DNA of 5,509 nucleotides from Candidatus Woesebacteria bacterium (lineage in GTDB: Bacteria > Patescibacteriota > Microgenomatia > UBA10105 > UBA927). Under the pieces are notes generated by a model that was not told where the DNA came from, searched no databases, and saw nothing but the letters and a program-made list of their open reading frames with translations. Shown one piece after another: positions 1 to 5,509 of this stretch. Position 1 is the first letter of the stretch, and each line of letters starts with the position of its first letter. The stretch spans positions 1 to 5,509 of the forward strand of contig JAGVFE010000096.1 in the NCBI GenBank assembly GCA_020057765.1, written 5' to 3'. The position numbers were made by a program, and so were the translations under genes.

Positions 1-597
1 GTTCTGGTTTCGGCTACCTATCTTTCGTACCGACACACCAAATCCCGTACACCGCAGATTGTGTTGCCCGGTGGTATCTCGTATCTTGGACCATCAACTA
101 CACCGGCACCCAAGGCTACGGCCACAGGAAAAATTCCAGTCCCCGATAGCGCCACCTGGGCCACCTGGAAAGGCCAAAGGTATTCATATTCATTTTCCTA
201 CCCATCGAGCCTTTCGCTCGGATTTTTCCCAAACGACCCGTTTGATGCCGTCACTATTTTTTGGAATAACACCAATCCGCAGGAAAACCTCCTCGTACGG
301 GTAGAAAACCTTTCTGCCGATCCAAACAACAAACAATATGTGAACAAATCAAAGCGCATATATGTAGAAAATTGGTGGAAACAATATGCCTTCACCGGTG
401 TCGTATCCGTTGAAGAGTTCACAACGAAGGAAGGTTTGAAGGCCTACCGCGCTGGTTTTAAAGATCAAACCGGCAACGTCCCCTATGAACAAGTCTTTTT
501 AGAAGTTCCAAATAAACCAGAATTGGTCATCTGGATGAGCCAGAAGCTGCTTGAAAAATCCACTTTCGATCGCATTGTTGACAGCCTTTCGATATGA
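1..597 (+). CDS. Membrane-anchored extracytoplasmic protein, possibly PsbP-like (5' partial)
   Basis: The reading frame is open from the first base, so the true start lies upstream; 198 residues are visible. The first visible residues (VLVSATYLSYR) look like the end of an N-terminal signal anchor. A Thr/Ala/Pro-rich linker follows (visible residues about 35-52), then a compact soluble domain of about 145 residues beginning near WATWKGQRYSYSFSYP. The aromatic Y-x-Y-x-F-x-YP opening, followed by alternating strand-like segments and the late LEVPNKPELVIWM strand, resembles small extracytoplasmic proteins often labelled 'PsbP-related' in Patescibacteria. That assignment rests on general resemblance and is weak. 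The domain has no cysteines and no obvious catalytic motif. The gene ends in TGA, which overlaps the ATG of the next gene (ATGA at 594-597), so it is the first visible cistron of an operon with two GT-C membrane proteins. A role at the cell surface is inferred from the anchor and these neighbours. Calling it simply a hypothetical anchored protein would also be fair. Confidence 0.8.
   Translation, partial: VLVSATYLSYRHTKSRTPQIVLPGGISYLGPSTTPAPKATATGKIPVPDSATWATWKGQRYSYSFSYPSSLSLGFFPNDPFDAVTIFWNNTNPQENLLVRVENLSADPNNKQYVNKSKRIYVENWWKQYAFTGVVSVEEFTTKEGLKAYRAGFKDQTGNVPYEQVFLEVPNKPELVIWMSQKLLEKSTFDRIVDSLSI
594..597 (+). promoter_or_regulatory. ATGA stop/start overlap (translational coupling)
   Basis: The TGA stop of the anchored-protein gene (595-597) shares two bases with the ATG of the GT-C gene (594-596). 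The preceding 20 bases (GACAGCCTTTCGAT...) contain no Shine-Dalgarno-like purine run, so re-initiation by the terminating ribosome is the likely way this start is used. Confidence 0.75.
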
Positions 598-2519
598 TTC
601 CCCGATGGTTTTGGATCGCTATATTTTTTGCTCTTCTTTTGCGTCTTATTCTGATTCCCAATCCAGGCTTTGAGGCGGATGTGTCGTTTTGGAAATCGTG
701 GGGGCTGGCTGTCCTGGACATGGGAGTCGTCAAGGGAGTAACGGTCACCAACAGCAACTACCCTACCCCGTTTAACTACGTCCTGGGCTTTATGGTGTGG
801 ATCTATCGGTTGTTTGCCGATCCGCACAATTTCAATCAATTCTGGAGTAATACCAATGTGTTGTTTCTGACCATCAGTAAAGCATTCCCGATCTTGGCTG
901 ACTTTGGGATAGCCGGCATCATCCTCTGGATCGGCCGCATTGGTTTGTTTGTCATTCCGGGCTTGACCCGGAATCCATCGACCCCAAACACTGGATCCCG
1001 GCTCGGAGGCCGGGATGACAAGAGGCAATGGTACTTTCTGTTGGCATCACTCTATCTATTAAATCCAATAAGTCTCATTGATGGCGCCCTTTGGGGTCAG
1101 GTCGATAGTTTAGGCCTATTTATTTTCTTACTAGCGTTCGTTGCCGTGTTAAAAAAGCACCCCTTGCTCGCCGGTATTATTTTTATGGCTGCCATGATGA
1201 CGAAACTTCAAAACATGATCTACGGCCCCATCTTTTTTCTCTTCATCTGGCAGTATCTTGGCTATGAAGGCGTCATTCGCGCCGTTTCTGGTGCGGCGCT
1301 GGCGTTTTTCGGACTCAACATCGAGTTTTTGCTCACCCGCAATATGGGCCGCGTGATAACAAGCCTCACCCAAAACTATGACTATTTCCCCTGGATGAGC
1401 CTCAACGCATTTAACCTCTGGTGGATCGTGTCAGGAGCAAAAGGCATGCAAGTATCGGACAAACTCCTAGCTATCGGCCTGGCCAACGCAAAAACCGTTG
1501 GGTTGATTCTTTTTTCCAGCTCATACTTATTTGGGATGTTGCATATGATTCTTCGGGTCATTCCGGGCTTGACCCGGAATCCATCTTCAATGAAAAATGG
1601 ATCCCGGCTCGGGGGCCGGGATGACGATGAAAGAGGCACCATTATCTTTGGGTTTCTCACAGCGCTGGTGATTGCCAACGCCGCATTTTTTCTCTTCCAA
1701 ACCCAATCGCACGACCGCTATGCATTCCCGCTGAACGTTTTCTTGCTTCTTTGGGCACCATGTGCATTGACTTTTTATCAGCGGCCGCTATTAAAAAGTC
1801 AATCAAAATTTTTCTTCGTCCTCTATGGAATCTTTACTCTCTTTTATTTTTATAATCTTCATACCGCTCTAATTTTTAACTATCCGCACAACGGATTCCC
1901 CATTCTTTCAGCTCTTACACAGGCGCCGCTGACCATCATCACGTCTGTCGTTCTTTTGGGACTCTTTGTCGTCTTTGTCTCCTTTGTGGCAAAGCGGTCG
2001 CATTGGCTCGTATCAACAATCCCGCTCGCGGTAGTTATCGGCTTGCTCACCGCAAAAAATCTTCCTCTTCTGACAGAAACACCGGTGTTGCTGACGAAAT
2101 TTACTCCCTACGTGAACGAACAGGAGTATGGCCGGCCGGTAAAAAATATGCCCGTCAACGCATACTTTGACATCAAGAAACAAGCATATCTTTCTGACCA
2201 GTATGCGTTTTACCGTACCGGCATCGGAACCCACGCGAGATCGTTTTTCAACTACGACATCGGCGGCCACTTTAAAAAGTTTTCAACCGACTATGGCATC
2301 GATACGGAAGCCGGAGAAAAAGGGTCCGTCGTTTTTGAAATTTACGGAGATGGGAAACTCCTGCATCGCTCACCCAAACAAGGCCGCTTCGACCTACCGG
2401 GGCATACCGACGTTGAAGTAGCCGGGGTAAAAATCCTGGGCCTGGTGGTCACCGACGCCGGCGACGGCAACACTGACGATCACGCCGACTGGCTCAACCC
2501 AAAACTTTTTCCTTTATGA
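594..2519 (+). CDS. GT-C-type membrane glycosyltransferase with C-terminal NPCBM-like domain
   Basis: This 641-residue polytopic protein probably transfers a sugar from a polyprenyl-phosphate donor on the outer face of the membrane. TM1 is about residues 7-22. It is followed by an extracytoplasmic loop with the acidic pair E28/D30, the usual place for the GT-C catalytic acid. Other family-like marks are the NPISLIDGALWGQVDS segment (157-172), FPWMSLNAFNLWW (265-277) and HDRYAFP (373-379). All resemble motifs of PIG-M/GT87-like mannosyltransferases. About ten further hydrophobic segments run to residue 487. After the last one comes an extracytoplasmic region. Its part 531-641 matches the NPCBM pattern: GIGTHA at 543, an FxxxxGID strand near 565-571, GSVVFEIYGDGK at 577-588, and a terminal GDG...DHADW at 624-633. 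Residues 120-142 and 322-344 are encoded by two palindromic repeat insertions. The start is the ATG overlapping the upstream stop; TM1 follows at once. The exact sugar and acceptor cannot be told from sequence. Confidence 0.88.
   Translation: MIPRWFWIAIFFALLLRLILIPNPGFEADVSFWKSWGLAVLDMGVVKGVTVTNSNYPTPFNYVLGFMVWIYRLFADPHNFNQFWSNTNVLFLTISKAFPILADFGIAGIILWIGRIGLFVIPGLTRNPSTPNTGSRLGGRDDKRQWYFLLASLYLLNPISLIDGALWGQVDSLGLFIFLLAFVAVLKKHPLLAGIIFMAAMMTKLQNMIYGPIFFLFIWQYLGYEGVIRAVSGAALAFFGLNIEFLLTRNMGRVITSLTQNYDYFPWMSLNAFNLWWIVSGAKGMQVSDKLLAIGLANAKTVGLILFSSSYLFGMLHMILRVIPGLTRNPSSMKNGSRLGGRDDDERGTIIFGFLTALVIANAAFFLFQTQSHDRYAFPLNVFLLLWAPCALTFYQRPLLKSQSKFFFVLYGIFTLFYFYNLHTALIFNYPHNGFPILSALTQAPLTIITSVVLLGLFVVFVSFVAKRSHWLVSTIPLAVVIGLLTAKNLPLLTETPVLLTKFTPYVNEQEYGRPVKNMPVNAYFDIKKQAYLSDQYAFYRTGIGTHARSFFNYDIGGHFKKFSTDYGIDTEAGEKGSVVFEIYGDGKLLHRSPKQGRFDLPGHTDVEVAGVKILGLVVTDAGDGNTDDHADWLNPKLFPL
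951..1019 (+). repeat. Palindromic double-hairpin element, copy A, inserted in frame in the GT-C gene
   Basis: This 69-bp element encodes residues 120-142 (VIPGLTRNP...GSRLGGRDD) of the membrane glycosyltransferase. The left arm holds a perfect 8-bp stem, ATTCCGGG/CCCGGAAT, around CTTGA (954-974). The right arm holds an 8-bp stem, ATCCCGGC/GCCGGGAT, around a 6-nt loop (995-1016). The two arms are also inverted relative to each other, with termini GTCAT/ATGAC; in this copy the terminal match extends to 7 bp (TTGTCAT at 949-955, ATGACAA at 1015-1021). A 12-bp linker (980-991) separates the conserved parts. The length is divisible by three and the frame used has no stop, while the other two forward frames are closed by TGA. 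The insertion lies between two membrane helices in a predicted cytoplasmic loop. It resembles REP-type or Rickettsia-palindromic-type elements; family membership is inferred. Confidence 0.9.
1557..1625 (+). repeat. Palindromic double-hairpin element, copy B, inserted in frame in the GT-C gene
   Basis: This second 69-bp copy has the same orientation and reading frame as the copy about 600 bp upstream and encodes residues 322-344 of the same protein. The left 29 bp are identical to copy A. The right 28 bp differ at one position (A at 1007 in copy A, G at 1613 here). The 12-bp linker (1586-1597) is unrelated to that of copy A. In this copy the centre can also pair as ATCCAT (1579-1584) with ATGGAT (1597-1602). 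The encoded peptide is hydrophilic and Arg-rich. It sits just before the helix that leads to the HDRY motif, in a loop predicted to be cytoplasmic. No target-site duplication is evident. Confidence 0.9.
2516..2519 (+). promoter_or_regulatory. ATGA stop/start overlap between the two GT-C genes
   Basis: The TGA stop (2517-2519) of the first GT-C gene overlaps the ATG (2516-2518) of the second. The bases just upstream are pyrimidine-rich (CTTTTTCCTTT) and offer no Shine-Dalgarno sequence. This implies coupled translation and probably matched amounts of the two membrane proteins. Confidence 0.75.
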
Positions 2520-4774
2520 AACATGTTAACAAAATAATTGCTCTGGCGATGCTCGTTTTTACCATCGGATTTAACTTGTGGTTATACCGGCTGGAGCCGA
2601 CGGCTGAAATCGACCCCAATGACAATACATTCCAATACGCCCTCGTAGATAGGACAAACCAAATCTGGGACTATGCTACAAAGACGTGTCCAAAAAAATT
2701 GTCATATGTCGTATGTCATATGTCTTATTTGGTTGACCATTGGGTTCCCAATTGGGCCCAAGGATACAACCTCCCAATGTATTATTCTCACATTCCACAG
2801 ATTTTGATCGTTGGGTCGTACCGAACAATCAGCGCAATTGCCAAATTTTCAAATTCTCTTTTCCAGTATTACCATCTCATCATTTATCTCCTTTTGAGCT
2901 TTTTTCCTCTTTCGGTCTTTCTTGCGTTGCGGGTGTTGCGACTTCCCTGGCTCGTCGCCGGCATTGGGGCCCTGTTGGCAAGCCATATCTCAACAGATGG
3001 ATTATATGGATTAGACCCTCCGTCTTTTCTCTGGCGCGGCTATGGACTCTCAAGTCAACTCTTTGCCATGATTCCCCTGCCATTGGCAATTGCGTACAGT
3101 TGGCGCTTTTTTACGAATCAGAAATCATCATTCCTGCTTGCTGTCTTCTTTCTCATTGCCACCACTTCCGGCCATTTAGGTATCGGAGTCGTGGCCATAC
3201 TCTCTCTTATTCCCCTCGCCCTTGCCGAACCGAACATTAAAAACATCAAAAAACTTCTTCTTTTGGCCGGCATGACAATCTTTTTTCTATCCTACTGGAT
3301 TATTCCAGTCCTTCTTTTTGACAACTATCACAACATCTCCGTCTGGGATCCGCCATGGAAATTCAATAGCTTCGGGGCAAAAGAAATCATGATCCGATTG
3401 TTTAATGGGGATTTATTTGATTTTGGAAGATTTCCAGTGTTGACACTTCTAGTCATTGTAGGCGCGATAGCAAGCCTATCCAAATTCCCATTTGCCTTCC
3501 TCTTCCTCTTTTTCCTCCTCCTTTACTTCGGCCGTACGACCTGGGGCGGGCTCATCGATCTTATCCCAGGAATGAAGGAATTTCATTTGTCCCGTTTCAT
3601 CGTGGGACTCCACGCGGCAGGATTTTTTCTAGCACCAATTGGGCTTTGGTGGATCATTCAGGCTATAAAAACCGGTACGTGGTTAAAATGGTTGATAACC
3701 GGAATACTTGTAGCGGTAGTCGTCATACTCATGTATCCCCAAACCATACGCTACAACGACCTTAATGACAAACTTATCCTCCAAGCCAACGCCAATTATG
3801 CAAAAATTAAGCCCGATGCAGATCTTCTCGTTTCTGAGCTAAAAGCCCGCGTGGAGAAAAATCCGGGGAGAGTCTTTGCCGGGCGTGGCGGCGATTGGGG
3901 AAAAAATTTCCGGGTTGCCGAAACCCCATATAATATATTTCTTTCCACCTACGGCATCCCGACGGTCCTCTGGCTCCCGCAAACCTGGTCGCCTAACTCG
4001 GACGTAGAACAATATTTTAGTGATGACAATCTCTCAACCTATTCCCTCTTCGGCATCAGATACGTCGTTGCCCCACCAACTGCCCCGCCACGTCCATTTT
4101 GGCATCTGGTGAAAAAAACAACCAACTGGAAGCTCTATGAAATTTCAACCACCACGTATTTCACGACGGGTGTCCGTCCGGCAGTAGTTGCTACGGACAA
4201 ACGAAGCTATACCAATGTCGTCCGCCTCTGGATTCAATCGGACAAAACCCATCAACTTGGCCTCTACCCCGAGCTCACGTTTGCCAAAGACTATCCGAAG
4301 AAAACCGGGCTCCCGAACTTTAAAATGCTCGACGAGGTGACATACCAAGTACCCGATGGCTCAACCCACAACCTCTTCCGCGAGCCGCCGGTCTATCTTC
4401 CGCCGGGACAAACAAATAGTGCAGCCCTACAACCTTTTAACCAACCAACAATTCTTTCTCAATCAGTCGAAGGTGACATGATTTTCAAAGCAAAAATCCG
4501 CGTCCCGAAAGACTGCACTGAATGTGTTGTGATTTTGAAGCAATCCTCCCACCCTAACTGGCGCGTGACCATTGATGGAAAAAAAGTCAATCACTTCAAC
4601 GTCTTCCCCGTCTTCGTGGCAACCCTCGTCCCGCCCGGAGAACACGACCTCGTCTTCTCCTACGAACCATCAAGACTGAAAATTATTCTCCTGATGATGT
4701 CTGCAATAAGCGTTATGTTGGCGCTACTATTTTTTGCTCGAAAAAATGGAGGTACGAACCTGTCTATGACATAA
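2516..4774 (+). CDS. Polytopic GT-C/YfhO-like membrane protein (6-pyruvoyl-tetrahydropterin synthase-related class)
   Basis: This 752-residue protein has TM1 at about 6-24, followed by an acidic extracytoplasmic segment, EIDPNDNTFQ (31-40), where GT-C enzymes hold the catalytic acid. The conserved-looking block HWVPNWAQGYNLPMYYSHIPQ (75-95) comes next, then SHISTDGLYGLDPPSFLWRG (156-175), features of the group annotated as 'PTPS-related' membrane proteins. That name is historical and implies no pterin chemistry. About ten helices run to residue 407. A soluble region of about 310 residues follows (410-720). Its final part (SSHPNWRVTIDGKK at 677-690, VPPGEHDLVFSYEP at 705-718) resembles the C-terminal β-domain of YfhO-like glycosyltransferases. 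A last TM helix spans 722-740. C667 and C670 form an extracytoplasmic CxxC. The start overlaps the upstream stop, and a signal-anchor helix begins by residue 6. The likely role is glycosyl transfer to a surface glycan or lipid; donor and acceptor are unknown. Residues 62-72 are encoded by a 7-nt tandem repeat. Confidence 0.85.
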   Translation: MKHVNKIIALAMLVFTIGFNLWLYRLEPTAEIDPNDNTFQYALVDRTNQIWDYATKTCPKKLSYVVCHMSYLVDHWVPNWAQGYNLPMYYSHIPQILIVGSYRTISAIAKFSNSLFQYYHLIIYLLLSFFPLSVFLALRVLRLPWLVAGIGALLASHISTDGLYGLDPPSFLWRGYGLSSQLFAMIPLPLAIAYSWRFFTNQKSSFLLAVFFLIATTSGHLGIGVVAILSLIPLALAEPNIKNIKKLLLLAGMTIFFLSYWIIPVLLFDNYHNISVWDPPWKFNSFGAKEIMIRLFNGDLFDFGRFPVLTLLVIVGAIASLSKFPFAFLFLFFLLLYFGRTTWGGLIDLIPGMKEFHLSRFIVGLHAAGFFLAPIGLWWIIQAIKTGTWLKWLITGILVAVVVILMYPQTIRYNDLNDKLILQANANYAKIKPDADLLVSELKARVEKNPGRVFAGRGGDWGKNFRVAETPYNIFLSTYGIPTVLWLPQTWSPNSDVEQYFSDDNLSTYSLFGIRYVVAPPTAPPRPFWHLVKKTTNWKLYEISTTTYFTTGVRPAVVATDKRSYTNVVRLWIQSDKTHQLGLYPELTFAKDYPKKTGLPNFKMLDEVTYQVPDGSTHNLFREPPVYLPPGQTNSAALQPFNQPTILSQSVEGDMIFKAKIRVPKDCTECVVILKQSSHPNWRVTIDGKKVNHFNVFPVFVATLVPPGEHDLVFSYEPSRLKIILLMMSAISVMLALLFFARKNGGTNLSMT
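2701..2728 (+). repeat. Heptanucleotide tandem repeat, four units, within the second GT-C gene
   Basis: Four consecutive 7-nt units of consensus GTCNTAT lie here, with A, G, A and T at the variable position. They encode SYVVCHMSYL (63-72) in the first extracytoplasmic loop, directly before the HWVPNW block. Three units equal 21 nt, or seven codons, so gain or loss of three units would keep the frame. One of the protein's few cysteines (C67) comes from the repeat. This resembles the 7-bp short tandem repeats known from some cyanobacteria in type, not demonstrably in origin. Confidence 0.75.
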
Positions 4775-4781
4775 TGCCCCC

Positions 4782-5509
4782 ATGTTAATCCATGAAATAG
4801 ATGTCACCTTTGAAGGAGGGCACGGTGGGGCGGGAAAAGTTTCATTTTTTCACAACCAAAAAGGACCGGATGGGGGCGACGGGGGCAAAGGAGCGGATCT
4901 CTCTATTCAAACCACGAGCGATCTGACGGCTTTAAACCAATTCTCCCACAAAAAATATATTAAGGCCCAGGATGGGCAGGCCGGCCAAAGCAATAAAAAA
5001 TCCGGTCCAAAAGGCGCCGACACTACCCTCCTCTTGCCAATCGGAAGTGAGCTGACCGATAAAGAAACAGGAGAAACCATTGCATTAAACCAAGTAAACG
5101 AGACCATATTGCTGTGTAAAGGCGGCCTGGGTGGCCGCGGCAATGCGGCTCTGCGATCTTCCAGCAATACCACGCCCATGTATGCACAAAAAGGCCTCCG
5201 GGGGAAACTTCGGCAGTTTCACATAAATCTCCGCTTTTGGGCAGACATCGGCTTTATTGGTTTGCCAAACGTCGGCAAAAGCAGCTTGCTCAACGCGTTA
5301 ACCAACGCCAAGGCCAAAGTAGCCAATTATCCGTTTACCACTCTCGAAGCCAACCTTGGAGTTATGGAAGGTAAAATTATCGCCGATATTCCCGGGCTCA
5401 TAGAAGGAGCAGCTTCCGGTAAAGGCCTGGGGGTGAAGTTTCTCAAACACGTGGAGAAAGTAACTCTTCTGGTTCACTGTGTTAGTCTGGAATCAGAAAG
5501 TTTAGCGGA
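4782..5509 (+). CDS. obg: Obg/CgtA ribosome-assembly GTPase (3' partial)
   Basis: Obg is an essential GTPase that binds the large ribosomal subunit, supports 50S assembly and links growth to guanine-nucleotide levels. The first 242 codons are present; the frame runs off the window. The N-terminal glycine-rich Obg fold is clear: EGGHGGAGKVSF (11-22), GPDGGDGGKGADL (28-40), KGGLGGRGNA (113-122). The GTPase domain follows, with G1 GLPNVGKSS (160-168), G2 YPFTTLEANLG (183-193) and G3 DIPGLIEGA (202-210), then GKGLGVKFLKHVEK (213-226). The G4 (NKxD) and G5 motifs lie beyond the window. ATG 4782 is the only in-frame start between an in-frame TGA (4767-4769) and the conserved fold. It lies 7 nt after the previous stop, without a suitable Shine-Dalgarno sequence. 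Compared with typical Obg, the first glycine-rich turn is about 4-5 residues shorter (HNQ-KGPDGG instead of REKxxPKGGPDGG). The strand after G3 reads LLVHCVS rather than the usual LLHVID. Confidence 0.96.
   Translation, partial: MLIHEIDVTFEGGHGGAGKVSFFHNQKGPDGGDGGKGADLSIQTTSDLTALNQFSHKKYIKAQDGQAGQSNKKSGPKGADTTLLLPIGSELTDKETGETIALNQVNETILLCKGGLGGRGNAALRSSSNTTPMYAQKGLRGKLRQFHINLRFWADIGFIGLPNVGKSSLLNALTNAKAKVANYPFTTLEANLGVMEGKIIADIPGLIEGAASGKGLGVKFLKHVEKVTLLVHCVSLESESLA

Noticed and set aside
951..1019. Possible intrinsic terminator formed by the GC-rich hairpins
   Set aside because: No T-tract follows either arm on the + strand (GATGACAAGAGG follows) or on the - strand, and the element lies mid-gene in both cases.
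483..1028. Long antisense open frame with peptide VIPASEPGSS...WIPGQARND
   Set aside because: It lies opposite two well-supported genes, and much of its length comes from copy A of the palindromic repeat, which is open in two reverse frames. No domain or conserved feature is visible.
1382..1678. Antisense open frame through copy B (SSSRPPSRDP...GFRVKPGMT)
   Set aside because: It is a shadow of the GT-C gene. The repeat-encoded peptide is the kind that creates false similarity hits between unrelated predicted proteins.
2740..2761. Overlapping perfect palindromes (TTGGGTTCCCAA, CCCAATTGGG, TTGGGCCCAA) next to the heptamer repeat
   Set aside because: The bases encode the family-like HWVPNWAQ block. 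Trp and Pro codons (TGG, CCC) readily produce this symmetry, so no separate site is needed to explain it.
2740..3240. Forward +1-type open frame of 166 codons inside the second GT-C gene
   Set aside because: It is fully contained in a gene with clear family motifs. Its translation is low in recognisable structure and there is no initiation signal.
4774..4788. ATG at 4774 overlapping the upstream stop as an alternative obg start
   Set aside because: It is in a different frame and reads only four codons (MPPC) before TAA. The Obg fold begins in the frame of ATG 4782.
1..5509. Possible recoded TGA (Gly/Trp), as in some CPR lineages
   Set aside because: TGA ends two genes exactly at start overlaps, and no in-frame TGA interrupts any CDS, so a standard code fits.
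1..5509. CRISPR array, tRNA/rRNA genes, riboswitch or transposase
   Set aside because: No direct-repeat/spacer series, tRNA-like cloverleaf, rRNA segment or transposase motif was seen. Practically all of the window is coding on the + strand.

Overview
The window carries four genes on the + strand, packed end to end with no gap longer than 7 bases. They look like one transcription unit running through both window edges. The order is: the tail of a membrane-anchored extracytoplasmic protein (1-597, 5' end outside the window); a GT-C-type integral membrane glycosyltransferase with a C-terminal NPCBM-like carbohydrate-binding module (594-2519); a second, differently built GT-C/YfhO-like polytopic membrane protein of the '6-pyruvoyl-tetrahydropterin synthase-related' class (2516-4774); and the first 242 codons of the ribosome-assembly GTPase Obg (4782-5509, 3' end outside the window). 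The first two junctions are 4-base ATGA stop/start overlaps. The third is a 7-base gap. None of the three starts has a well-placed Shine-Dalgarno sequence, so translational coupling is likely.

The organism is probably a member of the Candidate Phyla Radiation (Patescibacteria), perhaps Microgenomates-like. This is inferred from the dense operon, the Thr/Pro-linker anchored protein with a PsbP-like look, the pair of GT-C proteins and the divergent Obg. No rRNA or tRNA gene is present to settle it. TGA is used as a stop twice and no CDS has an internal TGA, so the genetic code appears standard; this argues against Absconditabacteria or Gracilibacteria.

The most unusual signal lies inside the first glycosyltransferase gene. 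Two 69-bp palindromic elements (951-1019 and 1557-1625) are inserted in the same orientation and reading frame, and each adds 23 residues (VIPGLTRNP...GSRLGGRDD). Their two hairpin arms are almost identical (56 of 57 positions), while the 12-bp linker between the arms shares almost nothing. Both peptides fall in loops predicted to be cytoplasmic, away from the catalytic face. They resemble REP-type or Rickettsia-palindromic-element-type sequences that invade genes without breaking them. A second, different low-complexity insertion, four 7-nt units of consensus GTCNTAT (2701-2728), sits in frame in the next membrane-protein gene.

Together, the two membrane enzymes and the anchored protein point to assembly of extracytoplasmic glycans or glycosylated surface molecules from lipid-linked sugars. 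obg appears to be read from the same transcript.
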